Assembly: GCA_001874325.1 (NCBI GenBank)
Contig: MPCW01000007.1
Coordinates: 81,673-145,672 of the forward strand
Direction of reading: 5' to 3'
DNA length: 64,000 nt
Source: Flavobacterium sp. MedPE-SWcel
GTDB taxonomy: Bacteria; Bacteroidota; Bacteroidia; Flavobacteriales; Flavobacteriaceae
How positions within the stretch are numbered: the stretch's first letter is position 1; each line of letters opens with the position of its first letter. Positions 1-10,094 of the stretch are shown here, one piece after another. Made by a program: the position numbers and the translations under genes. The notes below the pieces were generated by a model that worked only from the letters and a program-made list of their open reading frames with translations, was not told the origin of the DNA and made no database searches.

Positions 1-1131
1 TCTTTTTCCGCTTTCATCTGGTTTTTTGTCAATATATAAAAAACTCACTGGGGGTGTATACTCACTCCTATATTCTTTGGAAGCATAAAAGCTTTCCCAC
101 TCTTCATATGGTCTATAAAACCATCTTGAGATTAATGTAGTCGTCTTAAGTTCTCTAGTATTATCCAGTCGTTTTACGGTAACTTCTATAGTAATCGCAT
201 CAGTGGCTTTAATCGTTACGGCATACCTAATAATTTCATCTTCTGTGTAATCTTCTTTGGGTTTGATATTCTGGTAATTTGTAGTAGTATCTTGGTCTAC
301 TTCACTGTAATCATATTCATCTATATATTCAATCCCCTTAAACTTATATACTTTGCCTACCTTAAAATCCTCATATGCTACTATAGTATCTCCTTTTGTG
401 GTTAGGTGATATCCTCTTTCCCGATATTTTTCAACATAAAAATCGTGTAACGTATAAGTGGTGTCAACATCAATTATTTTAGAAATTTCAATTTTATAAG
501 GTACTCCTACTCCGTGTCCAAAATTAAATGGGGCTTCACTATATTTTGTTCCTCCTACTTTCATACGTATGCCACCTGGTCCATGCGGAAACCAAATAAT
601 AGGAGTAAGATCATCATTACTTTTTAATTCTTCTGTAACATCGTGCCACATAGGATAGAGAAGTTTATCCCCTCTTTTTTCGTAATAAAACATCCCTTCA
701 AACTCGTTTATAAAAAACCCATCTATCTCCACATATTCCCTTTTCCCATACGATTTTATACTTTTTTCCGTAAATAAATCACCCAAGAGTGTATGGTTAA
801 CATCCACTTCTAGTACTTCATTTACCAACAGTTTTGTGTTGCAAATACAAGGCTTTTTATTACGAGGTTTAGTAGCCCGTACTGCCTTAAACTTTACATA
901 TACCCCTCTGTATAGTCTAGAGGTAGTATCTAAAACCTTTAATAAATCTTTATTTTTTATTTTATTGGCATATTCTATTCCCTCACGACCTAAACATTTA
1001 TCGCCTTGCCTTTCATAAAAACAAGAGTCTACAATATACCCTTCTATAACCTCTGGTTTTAAACCACCACTATCCTGTCCATAAAAACACACACTAAAAA
1101 GCAATCCAAAAATCACAAAAAAGTTTCTCAT
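1..1131 (-). CDS. Exported hypothetical protein, partial (3' end outside window)
   Basis: An open frame with no stop runs from ATG at 1131 leftward to the window edge (377 codons visible). It begins with a typical flavobacterial signal peptide (MRNFFVIFGLLFSVCFYGQ), so the product is exported. The mature part is hydrophilic, rich in Lys, Asp, Tyr and Thr, with CxC near residue 105 and no recognised catalytic motif. It lies 12 bp downstream of the lipoprotein gene ending at 1144, on the same strand, so the two may be cotranscribed. I do not recognise the family. That it is a real gene is well supported by the signal peptide and the uninterrupted frame. Confidence 0.8.
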   Translation of the reverse strand, partial: MRNFFVIFGLLFSVCFYGQDSGGLKPEVIEGYIVDSCFYERQGDKCLGREGIEYANKIKNKDLLKVLDTTSRLYRGVYVKFKAVRATKPRNKKPCICNTKLLVNEVLEVDVNHTLLGDLFTEKSIKSYGKREYVEIDGFFINEFEGMFYYEKRGDKLLYPMWHDVTEELKSNDDLTPIIWFPHGPGGIRMKVGGTKYSEAPFNFGHGVGVPYKIEISKIIDVDTTYTLHDFYVEKYRERGYHLTTKGDTIVAYEDFKVGKVYKFKGIEYIDEYDYSEVDQDTTTNYQNIKPKEDYTEDEIIRYAVTIKATDAITIEVTVKRLDNTRELKTTTLISRWFYRPYEEWESFYASKEYRSEYTPPVSFLYIDKKPDESGKR

Positions 1132-1143
1132 AAAACTTAAATA

Positions 1144-2151
1144 CTATTTAAACAACTCATTATTCTCGACATACAGCCCTAAATAAGGGTTTTTACTATC
1201 TACCCTTTTAAGTAAAACAACAAAAGGCTCATTAAAGTATAATTTCTTAGGTACAGGCTCTTTCTCAACCTCTTCCATTACTTCAACAGCGAATTCTATA
1301 ACTGCTTCACTCTCTACTTTTGCTCCTACCTCATCTAGTATAAATGCAGTACGCTGATATACACTTTCCACAATATAGTCTTGCTTATCAATAATAAGTT
1401 TACCTCCCGCAAGTTTTGGGTACTCATGCGCAATATTAAAAGTCATTTTAGGTATGCGCAACTCATCTTCATACTCTAACCTATACCTCCACCAGTTTTT
1501 TTGCTCTTTTCTTGCTTTATCGCCTTCACTTGTTAATGCTGCAATAGCATCAAAAGCCTGTTGTAATGTAGTAATATCTTTAAGCCCCTTGCACAAAATA
1601 ATTTCGTGTGCAGTATCCTTTGGGTAAAGCTTTATTATAAAATTATTATCATCCTTATAGTATAAAATACGTACATTATCAGTAGCAATATCATCACTAC
1701 CATTTAACCCAAAAGCATCAACTTTTTCCCCTTTAAACGTAAGCCCATCAGGGTAACTATCAAACTTAGCTAAAAAAGGTAACGACTTGCTAAACTCAGC
1801 CTTAGCCATCATAGTTCCCTCCTCTTCATCAAAAGCAATAAAACTTTCATACTCATCCTCTAGCAAAGTGTTTTTATACGATTCCGAACGGTTAAGGTAA
1901 GTATACCCTATAGGGTTACCCCACACCCCTATTCCCTTATCTTGCACCACTTTAATCTCTTGCCAAGCTAATAATAACGAAGCACTATAAATAGCATTCT
2001 TATCCTCTTGCAAAGAGCTTTGTGGTGTAATTACAAAATCTGTTTTTTTATATTCAGATAGTTTTTTAACCTCAGGATAATCGCGACTATTCTTATCTTG
2101 ACAATTAATAAATAATGGCAAAAATAATAATGTTATAAAAATGTTTTTCAT
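1144..2151 (-). CDS. Lipoprotein with a divergent serpin-like fold (tentative)
   Basis: 335 aa. The N-terminus MKNIFITLLFLPLFINC is a lipoprotein signal with Cys17 as the likely lipidated residue. The rest follows the order of serpin landmarks in weak form: a helix like serpin hA (NAIYSASLLLAWQEI, about 52-66), a central strand followed by a Pro-Lys-Asp turn (IIKLYPKD, about 172-179), LRIPKMTFNIAHEYPKL (about 231-247), SVYQRTAFILDEVGAKVESE (about 263-282, the position of the serpin hinge) and a C-terminal PFVVLLKRVDSKNPYLGLYV resembling the serpin strands s4B-s5B. The hinge lacks the small-residue run of inhibitory serpins, so a non-inhibitory role is more likely. The serpin assignment is by eye; the lipoprotein call is firm. 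Confidence 0.7.
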   Translation of the reverse strand: MKNIFITLLFLPLFINCQDKNSRDYPEVKKLSEYKKTDFVITPQSSLQEDKNAIYSASLLLAWQEIKVVQDKGIGVWGNPIGYTYLNRSESYKNTLLEDEYESFIAFDEEEGTMMAKAEFSKSLPFLAKFDSYPDGLTFKGEKVDAFGLNGSDDIATDNVRILYYKDDNNFIIKLYPKDTAHEIILCKGLKDITTLQQAFDAIAALTSEGDKARKEQKNWWRYRLEYEDELRIPKMTFNIAHEYPKLAGGKLIIDKQDYIVESVYQRTAFILDEVGAKVESEAVIEFAVEVMEEVEKEPVPKKLYFNEPFVVLLKRVDSKNPYLGLYVENNELFK

Positions 2152-2197
2152 GGTAGGAGTTTTATAATCAAATAACGTAAATAAACCTTATATCATT

Positions 2198-3460
2198 TTA
2201 CGATCTGCCTAATATTTTACTAGCAATATCATTAGGCATTGTTGGCGATGAATCTTCTTTAAGTAAACCCGTATCAGCTCTACTAAATAACGATTGCATT
2301 ATCAATTGCTTTTCATTATCAGTAACACTAGAATCTTTTAAAAGTGATAAATAAAAATAAGTTAATGTATACCGCTCATCACAATCGCGCGCTAAATGAA
2401 ACGAACTAAACATTACCTTACTTACTGCCTTTATACAAAATGCCATAAACGATATAAACGTAACATAAATAATGCTCCAGCGTATGGCTGCGCTTTTATC
2501 TCCACCAAAAAAACTATTAAGAATCTCAGCAGGTGGACTCCATAATATTATAGCTAAACTAGTAACAATAATCAATACCAATCCTACTAAAATATATAAT
2601 GATTTCCATGCTTCATTCTTCAATTCATCACCGCGTTCTAACCAATACTTAGCAGGCTCTTCTAACTTCAAGCTACTAGCATATGTTTTCTCTAACTCTT
2701 CACGTCTAGTATCACAACCTTTTGAAAAACTATCAAAATTATCTTTAGTAGTGGTAAACCAGTTAGAATATGTTTTCTCATTATCCGCTTTAAGCTGATC
2801 AATAATAGTAACATACTCTTTATACTTCTCAGAACTATTGGTTAAATGATCTGTCAGTTCTTTTTCAAGTTGTGGCAACTGATTTTCAAAATCATTACGT
2901 AAAGTGGTTATAGATCTCTTTTCTTTATTCCTTCTTTCTGTTAACGCTGTAAAACCCTTCGATTGAAATTCATAAGCTAGGAGATATCCTTCAAAACTAT
3001 CTTTGTTATTTATATTATTATGATTAAAATCCCCTACTATAAATGAAAATGCTGCAGAGAAACTTTTAGGTTTATTCTCATGTAAAGACAATAAAAACTC
3101 TGTGTTCGTAGAGTTATAAAAAAGAATTCTTCCTGCCCATCTATTTATTGAATTATTATTTTGAATTTTTTTATTCAAATTTTCATTCCCATGTTCATGT
3201 TTCCTATTTATCTCAACAAAGCTGATTATACCCTGTAATATTAGATCAAAATATTTTTTAGATTCATTAAATTCATGAGGTAAACTTTCACTTAATTTAC
3301 TCCATCCATTAGTTTGTTCTTTAGCAAACTTATATAATGATGGTAATCCCTTAAATTCTTTATTTTGATTTTCTACAGGGAATTTTAATTCTAAAGGCAC
3401 AGAATTAAACCATTCTTTATTATTTTCTCCTATTAACTCTCTAAACTGCGTAAGTTCCAT
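2198..3460 (-). CDS. DUF6161-like membrane protein
   Basis: 420 aa from ATG at 3460. The frame is open to 3577, but those extra 39 codons look non-coding, so the internal ATG is preferred. The protein has a soluble N-terminal half, a charged helical, probably coiled-coil segment (about 185-290), then two membrane segments (SLYILVGLVLIIVTSLAIIL and a second around SIIYVTFISFMAFCIKAV), followed by a cytosolic tail with DERYTLTYFYLSLLKD. This layout and the tail motif match what I remember of DUF6161 proteins, whose function is unknown. It sits between lipoprotein genes and phage debris, in an accessory setting. Membrane location is clear; the family name is moderately sure. Confidence 0.65.
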   Translation of the reverse strand: MELTQFRELIGENNKEWFNSVPLELKFPVENQNKEFKGLPSLYKFAKEQTNGWSKLSESLPHEFNESKKYFDLILQGIISFVEINRKHEHGNENLNKKIQNNNSINRWAGRILFYNSTNTEFLLSLHENKPKSFSAAFSFIVGDFNHNNINNKDSFEGYLLAYEFQSKGFTALTERRNKEKRSITTLRNDFENQLPQLEKELTDHLTNSSEKYKEYVTIIDQLKADNEKTYSNWFTTTKDNFDSFSKGCDTRREELEKTYASSLKLEEPAKYWLERGDELKNEAWKSLYILVGLVLIIVTSLAIILWSPPAEILNSFFGGDKSAAIRWSIIYVTFISFMAFCIKAVSKVMFSSFHLARDCDERYTLTYFYLSLLKDSSVTDNEKQLIMQSLFSRADTGLLKEDSSPTMPNDIASKILGRS

Positions 3461-3663
3461 TACTTCTAATAATTTAAGTTGGTAATCAAATATAACAAAA
3501 TCCCCCAACTGAAAACCCCACTTCAGTAAAACCCTCAATACATGCCCTATCTTTGTACTATTAAAACAGCGCTGCAATACTTCTTTTAAAAAATTGACAA
3601 TCGTTCAATAATTAAAAACCCCAAATTCTTCAATACCCAAATATTTCAATCATTCCATATCGA

Positions 3664-3825
3664 ATGACAGGAAACATTTATATCTCCGGTCAAATAGACA
3701 CATTTGATGGCGTTACGGGTACAGAGCTTATCGATGTGGTAAGCCAAGTAAAAAAACAACCCAAAGCAACAGCCTTTAATGTGCACATCAATTCCGAAGG
3801 CGGCTTGGTAGATGTGGGTTTCTAA
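3664..3825 (+). pseudogene. Fragment of a phage ClpP-like head maturation protease
   Basis: A 53-codon open frame starts MTGNIYISGQIDTFDG and ends HINSEGGLVDVGF before a stop. The IYISGxI start and the InSxGGxVxxG loop are hallmarks of the ClpP-fold (peptidase S14/S49-like) prohead proteases of tailed phages and related elements. The frame stops before the region that would carry the nucleophilic Ser and the catalytic His and Asp, so no active enzyme can be made. A candidate -7 box (TATCTTTG, 3548-3555) lies about 110 bp upstream. This is most simply a leftover of a prophage or other mobile element. Confidence 0.6.
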
Positions 3826-4205
3826 AAATATTGACAAAAGTAAGAAGTGAAATATGAATATTATACAAAATTTATTACATCCATTGTGATTTATATGATA
3901 TTGAATCCCTAAATGAAGCTCTATTTACAAATAAGTCATCAAAACATATAAAGAATTCATATAGTTTAAAAGAAAAAGAAGAGGTTTACAAGCATTTTAA
4001 CGGGCTGAAATAAATCATACTTTTCATTTTGAATGCATTATAAAATTGCACCCGTTACTAGAAAGTTAAAGTTTTCTAATAAGGAAGTATATCAATACTT
4101 AATAATGTTTAAATTCTTTATGGAAAATGAAGAATATACATTGTTAACAAATAATAAAGAGCCTTTAGAACTATAATCAATCATAATTAAGAGTGAATTA
4201 TGATT
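3826..4205. other. Intergenic stretch with degraded coding fragments
   Basis: Between the protease fragment and recO there is no intact gene. On the plus strand an ATG-less open stretch (about 3856-4014) would encode a peptide ending KEEVYKHFNGLK. A short frame at 4033-4176 (47 aa, MHYKIAPVTRKLKFSNKE to NNKEPLEL) follows. Both have protein-like composition but no recognisable start or family. They look like decayed pieces of one or more accessory genes, in line with the truncated phage protease just upstream. Confidence 0.45.
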
Positions 4206-4919
4206 CTAACTAAAAACTTCTCTTAATACTTCTAACGATTTTGGGCGCATAAAACCATCTAAGTGAAAAGAGTAATAATCTATTAGTATTTTTAAGAGTG
4301 CTTGCCTTTCTGAAACGTGAAACGTTTTTGCTGTAACATCTAGTTTGAGTGACATCAACTTTCGTAATAATAATGTTTCATGTTCAGTGAGGCAACTTAT
4401 CGATTCGTGAGGTATAAAAACACCTTCAATCATCTCAAAAAATGGAGTGTCGCTTGATGTTATTTCTGGGTAGAAGCCTAAAAACCTTGTAATTTCTAGT
4501 AAAAAAATTAAATGAAAATTAGCTACCTCATCGTGATTGTCTAACCACAATAAAGAGGCTTCTAGGTAAGAATATAAATTCTGATTTTGTTCTTCTTCTT
4601 TTATACAGTTATGTAGTATTTCTGATATAAATATTGATATTGACGTTTTTATAATATCAGTATTTATAGAGTGATATGGGTGCGCTAGCCGTACTTCTTT
4701 AAAATATTCTAGCTTACCGTTATTACGGTGCGATGCTTCTATTTCGAGAATGTTTAAGGGTCGAAAATATACCGTTTTTTGAGTACTCTTACGCGATGTA
4801 AAAGCATCTCTAACATAGTATGATTTAAGCCCGTCAGATTCTGTAAAACATTTTACAATCAGGCTTTTTTCCTGATAACGCAGGGAACTAATAACAATTG
4901 CTTTTGTTTTTACAAGCAC
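4206..4919 (-). CDS. recO: DNA repair protein RecO
   Basis: 237 aa, the usual RecO length. The N-terminus (MLVKTKAIVISSLRYQEKS) is the OB-fold start typical of RecO, followed by the conserved aromatic/basic strand region and a helical C-terminal domain. RecO binds single-stranded DNA and SSB and, with RecR, loads RecA on gaps in the RecF pathway. No zinc-binding Cys cluster is visible. The gene starts 20 bp downstream of porZ on the same strand, a neighbour pair I associate with Flavobacteriia, so both are probably transcribed from the porZ promoter. Confidence 0.9.
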   Translation of the reverse strand: MLVKTKAIVISSLRYQEKSLIVKCFTESDGLKSYYVRDAFTSRKSTQKTVYFRPLNILEIEASHRNNGKLEYFKEVRLAHPYHSINTDIIKTSISIFISEILHNCIKEEEQNQNLYSYLEASLLWLDNHDEVANFHLIFLLEITRFLGFYPEITSSDTPFFEMIEGVFIPHESISCLTEHETLLLRKLMSLKLDVTAKTFHVSERQALLKILIDYYSFHLDGFMRPKSLEVLREVFS

Positions 4920-4939
4920 GCTTTATGGTCTATAATTTT

Positions 4940-7204
4940 TTATCTAACTATCATTACTTTTTTAACCTTAGTCTCTGCACCATCATCTGAGGCTATAAAA
5001 ATCATGTATACTCCTGATGCTACTTTATATTTCCCGAAGGCTGTAGTGTCCCAAAGCACAGTACCACCTTCAGAGGTTGTTTCGTATACAAGGCTACCTT
5101 CTATATCGGTTATTTTTATATTAGCATTATCTATAAGCCCGCTTATTTTCACTTCGCCTTCAAACCCTGGTCGTACAGGGTTAGGGTACACATAAACATT
5201 ACTCAAGTCGCCAGAAGGTTCAGTGGCAGTACCTTTATAGGCTACCATACCTTTATCGGTAGCAAAATATACATCACCCGTTCTTGAGTCTATAGCGATA
5301 TCGTTTATAGTATTACTTGGTAATGGTGAGTTTTGTTTTGTGAAATGAAAAATAGTACGCTGTCCGTTTGGTGATACTAAAAAAGCTCCTGCACTACCTG
5401 TAGCAATCCATTTGTTATTCGATCCGTCAACTTCAATATCATTTATATTTTGCTCAAATAATAATTCTTGTGCAAGACCATCTTCTTCAATAATAATAGC
5501 TCGTGTACTCAAGACATCTTCGGTAAGAAAACGATTTAAACCACGCAATACTCTCAATCCAGATGCTGTACCTATCCAAAGACTATTATTATTATCTATT
5601 CTTACACATTTTACGTACTCATTAGGTAAATTACCTAAGTCATCATCTCCTATTACTATAAACTTATTTCCTGCGCCTTCATTAAAGCCTATTAGTCCTG
5701 AATTAATAGATGGTATCCATTTTGTACCATTTCTATCAATAACCATTTTTTGATATTGAGTAGATTTAGGACTGCTTATAGCATCTACAAAGCTATATGA
5801 TGTCCAGTTACCGTTACGAAAAACACGCAAAGGTGTTTCTGTCATATCATTAGTCATCCATAATGCTCCTGCATCATCAAAATAAAGGCTATTAACTCTT
5901 AAATTATTGAAGCCTGGTACAAGTTGCTGGTTTTCTAATGGGCTATTAGTATCATCATAAAGTTGTACTGGTATATCATCTGTAAGCTCTAAAAGTCCGT
6001 TATGATATGATGAAACATATACTTCACTCTCATTATTAGGGTTAACAGCTATATCGCTCAATGATCGAGCATCTAACACATCTTCATGAGGAATATTTAT
6101 CCATCCTTCAGGTGTTAGTTTACTTATCCCTTTCAAGGCATAATCAGGTATATATTGATAATCATATCCTCCGAATACAGCCCATAAATCATTTCGTGTT
6201 TTTTCGAGAGAAAAAATGCTACTATGCAAAGGCCCATTAGGGGTTATATTTTCACGTATTGAAATATTCTCTATAAAACTTTCTATTACTCCGGTTTCTT
6301 GAGTACCTATAAATATTTGACCTGACACTACTGTTGCACAAGTAAATGTAACGTCTTCTCCTGGTATGTTATTAAGCTGAAGTACTTGAAATAAGTCTTC
6401 ATCAAAAACACTTACTCTACTTTCACTGGTTACTACTAAATAACCGTTTGCAGCTCTTATATCTACTGCTGCACTACCTATGTTAGTGAAAGGGAGTGCT
6501 CCTACTGTTAGTCTAAAAACAGTTCCTATATTATCAACTCCAAAAATATCATCGGAAAAAGTAGTAATACCACTCCAACTACCACCATATACTTCTTGCC
6601 ACTGGTTAAAGTCGTTAAGGTTAGGGTTGGTTAATAACCCTCTACGTATTCCATTTTCTGCAGTAGCAGCATAAATATAACCATCAAATATAGTTGATTG
6701 TATTACTGCTATTTCAGCCCCATTAGGGCCTAAAAAATAAGTATCTCCAAACTCTAGCGTTTCTAAGTCGAATACTGCTATACCAAAATCGCATGAAATG
6801 TAGGCTTTACCATTATTTTCATAGATATTGTTTATTCCCTTTTTTGCTGCTTGTACTGTAGCTTCTTCTACAATATCTATTTTGTTTACAATAGAATTGT
6901 CTGAATTAACAATAATAAGCAACCCATTATCACTCCCTACCATTGTACGACCATAATCGCTACTATGGCATATTGCTGTTATATTTTCTGGTTTAAGCCC
7001 ATCTACTGATGTTATGGTCTTTAACTCATTTGTTATTGTGCTTTTAGAGAAAATAGCACTCTCGGCAGCAGCATACATTCTACCGTTAGACTGGGTCATG
7101 TCTTGTATGTTAGTATACGAGAAATGACCTGCCCACAATTGCCCATTTTGCGCAAAAAGTATAGTGGTAAAAAGAAAAAAGTATATGAGGAAGTAACGTT
7201 TCAT
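4940..7204 (-). CDS. porZ: Type IX secretion protein PorZ-like, beta-propeller with sorting domain
   Basis: 754 aa. A signal peptide (MKRYFLIYFFLFTTILFAQ) is followed by a long series of two-component-regulator-type propeller repeats (for example NSLWIGTASGLRVL, NKWIATGSAGAFLV), making about two propellers, and a C-terminal type IX sorting domain starting VYVYPNPVRPGFEGEVKI (about residue 672) and ending KVKKVMIVR. In Porphyromonas, PorZ is a cell-surface protein of the type IX attachment complex that helps deliver anionic LPS to the sortase PorU. Length, architecture and adjacency to recO all support the assignment. A -7 box (7225-7232) lies just upstream. Confidence 0.88.
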   Translation of the reverse strand: MKRYFLIYFFLFTTILFAQNGQLWAGHFSYTNIQDMTQSNGRMYAAAESAIFSKSTITNELKTITSVDGLKPENITAICHSSDYGRTMVGSDNGLLIIVNSDNSIVNKIDIVEEATVQAAKKGINNIYENNGKAYISCDFGIAVFDLETLEFGDTYFLGPNGAEIAVIQSTIFDGYIYAATAENGIRRGLLTNPNLNDFNQWQEVYGGSWSGITTFSDDIFGVDNIGTVFRLTVGALPFTNIGSAAVDIRAANGYLVVTSESRVSVFDEDLFQVLQLNNIPGEDVTFTCATVVSGQIFIGTQETGVIESFIENISIRENITPNGPLHSSIFSLEKTRNDLWAVFGGYDYQYIPDYALKGISKLTPEGWINIPHEDVLDARSLSDIAVNPNNESEVYVSSYHNGLLELTDDIPVQLYDDTNSPLENQQLVPGFNNLRVNSLYFDDAGALWMTNDMTETPLRVFRNGNWTSYSFVDAISSPKSTQYQKMVIDRNGTKWIPSINSGLIGFNEGAGNKFIVIGDDDLGNLPNEYVKCVRIDNNNSLWIGTASGLRVLRGLNRFLTEDVLSTRAIIIEEDGLAQELLFEQNINDIEVDGSNNKWIATGSAGAFLVSPNGQRTIFHFTKQNSPLPSNTINDIAIDSRTGDVYFATDKGMVAYKGTATEPSGDLSNVYVYPNPVRPGFEGEVKISGLIDNANIKITDIEGSLVYETTSEGGTVLWDTTAFGKYKVASGVYMIFIASDDGAETKVKKVMIVR

Positions 7205-7224
7205 TAAATCGGGTATTTAAAGGG

Positions 7225-7232
7225 CAAATATA
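7225..7232 (-). promoter_or_regulatory. -7 box (TATATTTG) of porZ-recO
   Basis: On the minus strand TATATTTG stands 21 bp before the porZ ATG and fits the Bacteroidota consensus TAnnTTTG. No clear TTG is found 19 bp further upstream. Confidence 0.5.
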
Positions 7233-7273
7233 AGCTAAAACGAATTTATTGTTGTTTTTGTATAGTGCAACAT

Positions 7274-7309
7274 AAAAAAAGGATTGCCCAAAACTGGACA
7301 ATCCCTTTT
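7274..7309 (-). terminator. Intrinsic terminator of gdhA
   Basis: On the minus strand AAAGGGATTGTCC and GGGCAATCC flank a short loop and are followed by seven T residues. It lies 24 bp past the gdhA stop. Confidence 0.75.
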
Positions 7310-7332
7310 ATATATAATAAAGTTAGCTTTTA

Positions 7333-8694
<1,362 letters not shown>

Positions 8695-8698
8695 TTAA

Positions 8699-8710
8699 GA
8701 AAACGTTTTC
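8699..8710. promoter_or_regulatory. 12-bp palindrome GAAAACGTTTTC in the gdhA leader
   Basis: A perfect palindrome between the gdhA -7 box (8721-8728) and the start codon (8676). Its centre and symmetry resemble LacI/CcpA-family operators. Position overlapping the first transcribed bases would suit a repressor. No direct evidence for binding. Confidence 0.4.
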
Positions 8711-8720
8711 GTAATAGCGA

Positions 8721-8728
8721 CAAATATA
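8721..8728 (-). promoter_or_regulatory. -7 box (TATATTTG) of gdhA
   Basis: Minus-strand TATATTTG 44 bp before the ATG, matching TAnnTTTG. No TTG at the expected -33 spacing. Confidence 0.5.
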
Positions 8729-8788
8729 CAGTTTTCTTAAATACTGCTATATATTATTACTAATACTTTACTTTCCTTGTTTTTATTT

Positions 8789-8816
8789 ATTTTGCTCTTA
8801 TCTATTTTGCTCTTAT
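8789..8816. repeat. Two 13-bp direct repeats upstream of gdhA
   Basis: ATTTTGCTCTTAT occurs at 8789-8801 and again at 8804-8816, a period of 15 bp. The pair lies about 60-90 bp upstream of the gdhA -7 box and just past the metB-type gene's stop. It could be an activator site with tandem half-sites, or chance low-complexity sequence. Confidence 0.5.
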
Positions 8817-8844
8817 TGTAACAATTAGTGTGCAATAAAACGAC

Positions 8845-9990
8845 TTATGCGTTAAATGCATTTTCTAAATCTTTAAGCAGGTCTTCGGCATCTTCTACAC
8901 CTACACTAAGACGTATTAAATCGTCTGTAATACCTAATTCTTTACGCTTGTCTTCTGGTACAGATGCGTGTGTCATTAATGCTGGGTGGTTTGCTAATGA
9001 TTCTACTCCTCCTAGTGACTCGGCTAATGTAAATACTTTTACATTTTCAAGGAACTTGATAGAGTCTTCTTTTTTACCAGACTCAAAAGTAAATGATACC
9101 ATACCTCCAAAGCCATTGTGCATTTGCTTTTTGGCTATATCGTGGTTAGGATGATTTTCTAACCCTGCATAGTATACTCTTTTTACTTTCGGGTGGTTTT
9201 CTAGGTACTCGGCTACTTTTTGCCCGTTTTCACTATGGCGTTGCATTCTTAAGTGTAAGGTTTTTATACCTCTTAGTACTAAGTAAGAATCGTTAGGGCC
9301 TAGTGTTGCTCCTGTTGCAAATTGTGCAAAGTGTAGTTTTTCGCCAAGTTCTTCTGTCTTGGTTACTAATGCTCCTGCAATAACATCAGAGTGACCACCT
9401 AAGTATTTAGTTGCTGAGTGCATTACTACATCTGCTCCTAAATCTAATGGGTTCTGGTGGTATGGTGTTGCAAAGGTGTTATCTACTGCAAAAAGTGCAT
9501 TGTTTTCTTTTGCTATTTTAGCTACTGCTGCTATATCGGCAATTTTCATTAGTGGGTTAGTAGGTGTTTCTAACCAAACTAATTTTGTGTTTTCGTTAAA
9601 AAGCGACTTTAGTTTATCTAAGTCGTTCATGTCTACAAAATGGAACTTAATTCCTAGTTCGCTATATATTTTGCTAAACATACGGTATGTACCACCATAA
9701 AGGTCGTCCATTGCAATAACCTCATCATTTGGTTTAAGCAATTTCAATACACAGTCTGTTGCTGCAAGTCCACTAGAAAAAGCAAGACCTTTTGCCCCGT
9801 TTTCTATACTCGCTAATGCATCTTCTAATGCTGTACGAGTTGGGTTTGCTGCTCTACTATATTCATATCCTTGGTGTACTCCTGGACTAGATTGTACAAA
9901 AGTTGAGGTTTGGTATACTGGTGGCATTACTGCACCTGTACTTGGGTCAGGCTTTTGCCCACCATGTATAGTTTTTGTATTAAATTTCAT
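8845..9990 (-). CDS. metB: Cystathionine gamma-synthase (PLP-dependent trans-sulfuration enzyme)
   Basis: 381 aa from ATG at 9990; a GTG five codons upstream is less likely. The Cys/Met metabolism PLP family is evident: YEYSRAANPTR (substrate/PLP phosphate region, about 43-53), SSGLAATDCVL, DDLYGGTYRMF (about 95-105) and the PLP-Schiff-base Lys in HSATKYLGGHSD (about 190-201). The length and GVESLANHPALMTHAS near the end are usual for MetB and cystathionine gamma-lyase. It would join O-succinyl- or O-acetylhomoserine with cysteine in methionine synthesis; a lyase role cannot be excluded from sequence. Monocistronic, with a -7 box at 10026-10033. Confidence 0.88.
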   Translation of the reverse strand: MKFNTKTIHGGQKPDPSTGAVMPPVYQTSTFVQSSPGVHQGYEYSRAANPTRTALEDALASIENGAKGLAFSSGLAATDCVLKLLKPNDEVIAMDDLYGGTYRMFSKIYSELGIKFHFVDMNDLDKLKSLFNENTKLVWLETPTNPLMKIADIAAVAKIAKENNALFAVDNTFATPYHQNPLDLGADVVMHSATKYLGGHSDVIAGALVTKTEELGEKLHFAQFATGATLGPNDSYLVLRGIKTLHLRMQRHSENGQKVAEYLENHPKVKRVYYAGLENHPNHDIAKKQMHNGFGGMVSFTFESGKKEDSIKFLENVKVFTLAESLGGVESLANHPALMTHASVPEDKRKELGITDDLIRLSVGVEDAEDLLKDLENAFNA

Positions 9991-10025
9991 GCTGTTTAAA
10001 TTCACTTTTGTTAATATATATTAGA

Positions 10026-10033
10026 CAAATTTA
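10026..10033 (-). promoter_or_regulatory. -7 box (TAAATTTG) of the cystathionine gamma-synthase gene
   Basis: Minus-strand TAAATTTG 36 bp before the ATG, fitting TAnnTTTG. -33 element not clear. Confidence 0.45.
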
Positions 10034-10094
10034 CTGTAATTTGTTTATCCTTGTATACGGATTATCTCCTTTTACAAAACAATAACACTTAATT

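Noticed and set aside
3461..3577. N-terminal extension of the DUF6161-like protein
   Set aside because: Composition is not protein-like; the ATG at 3460 starts the folded part.
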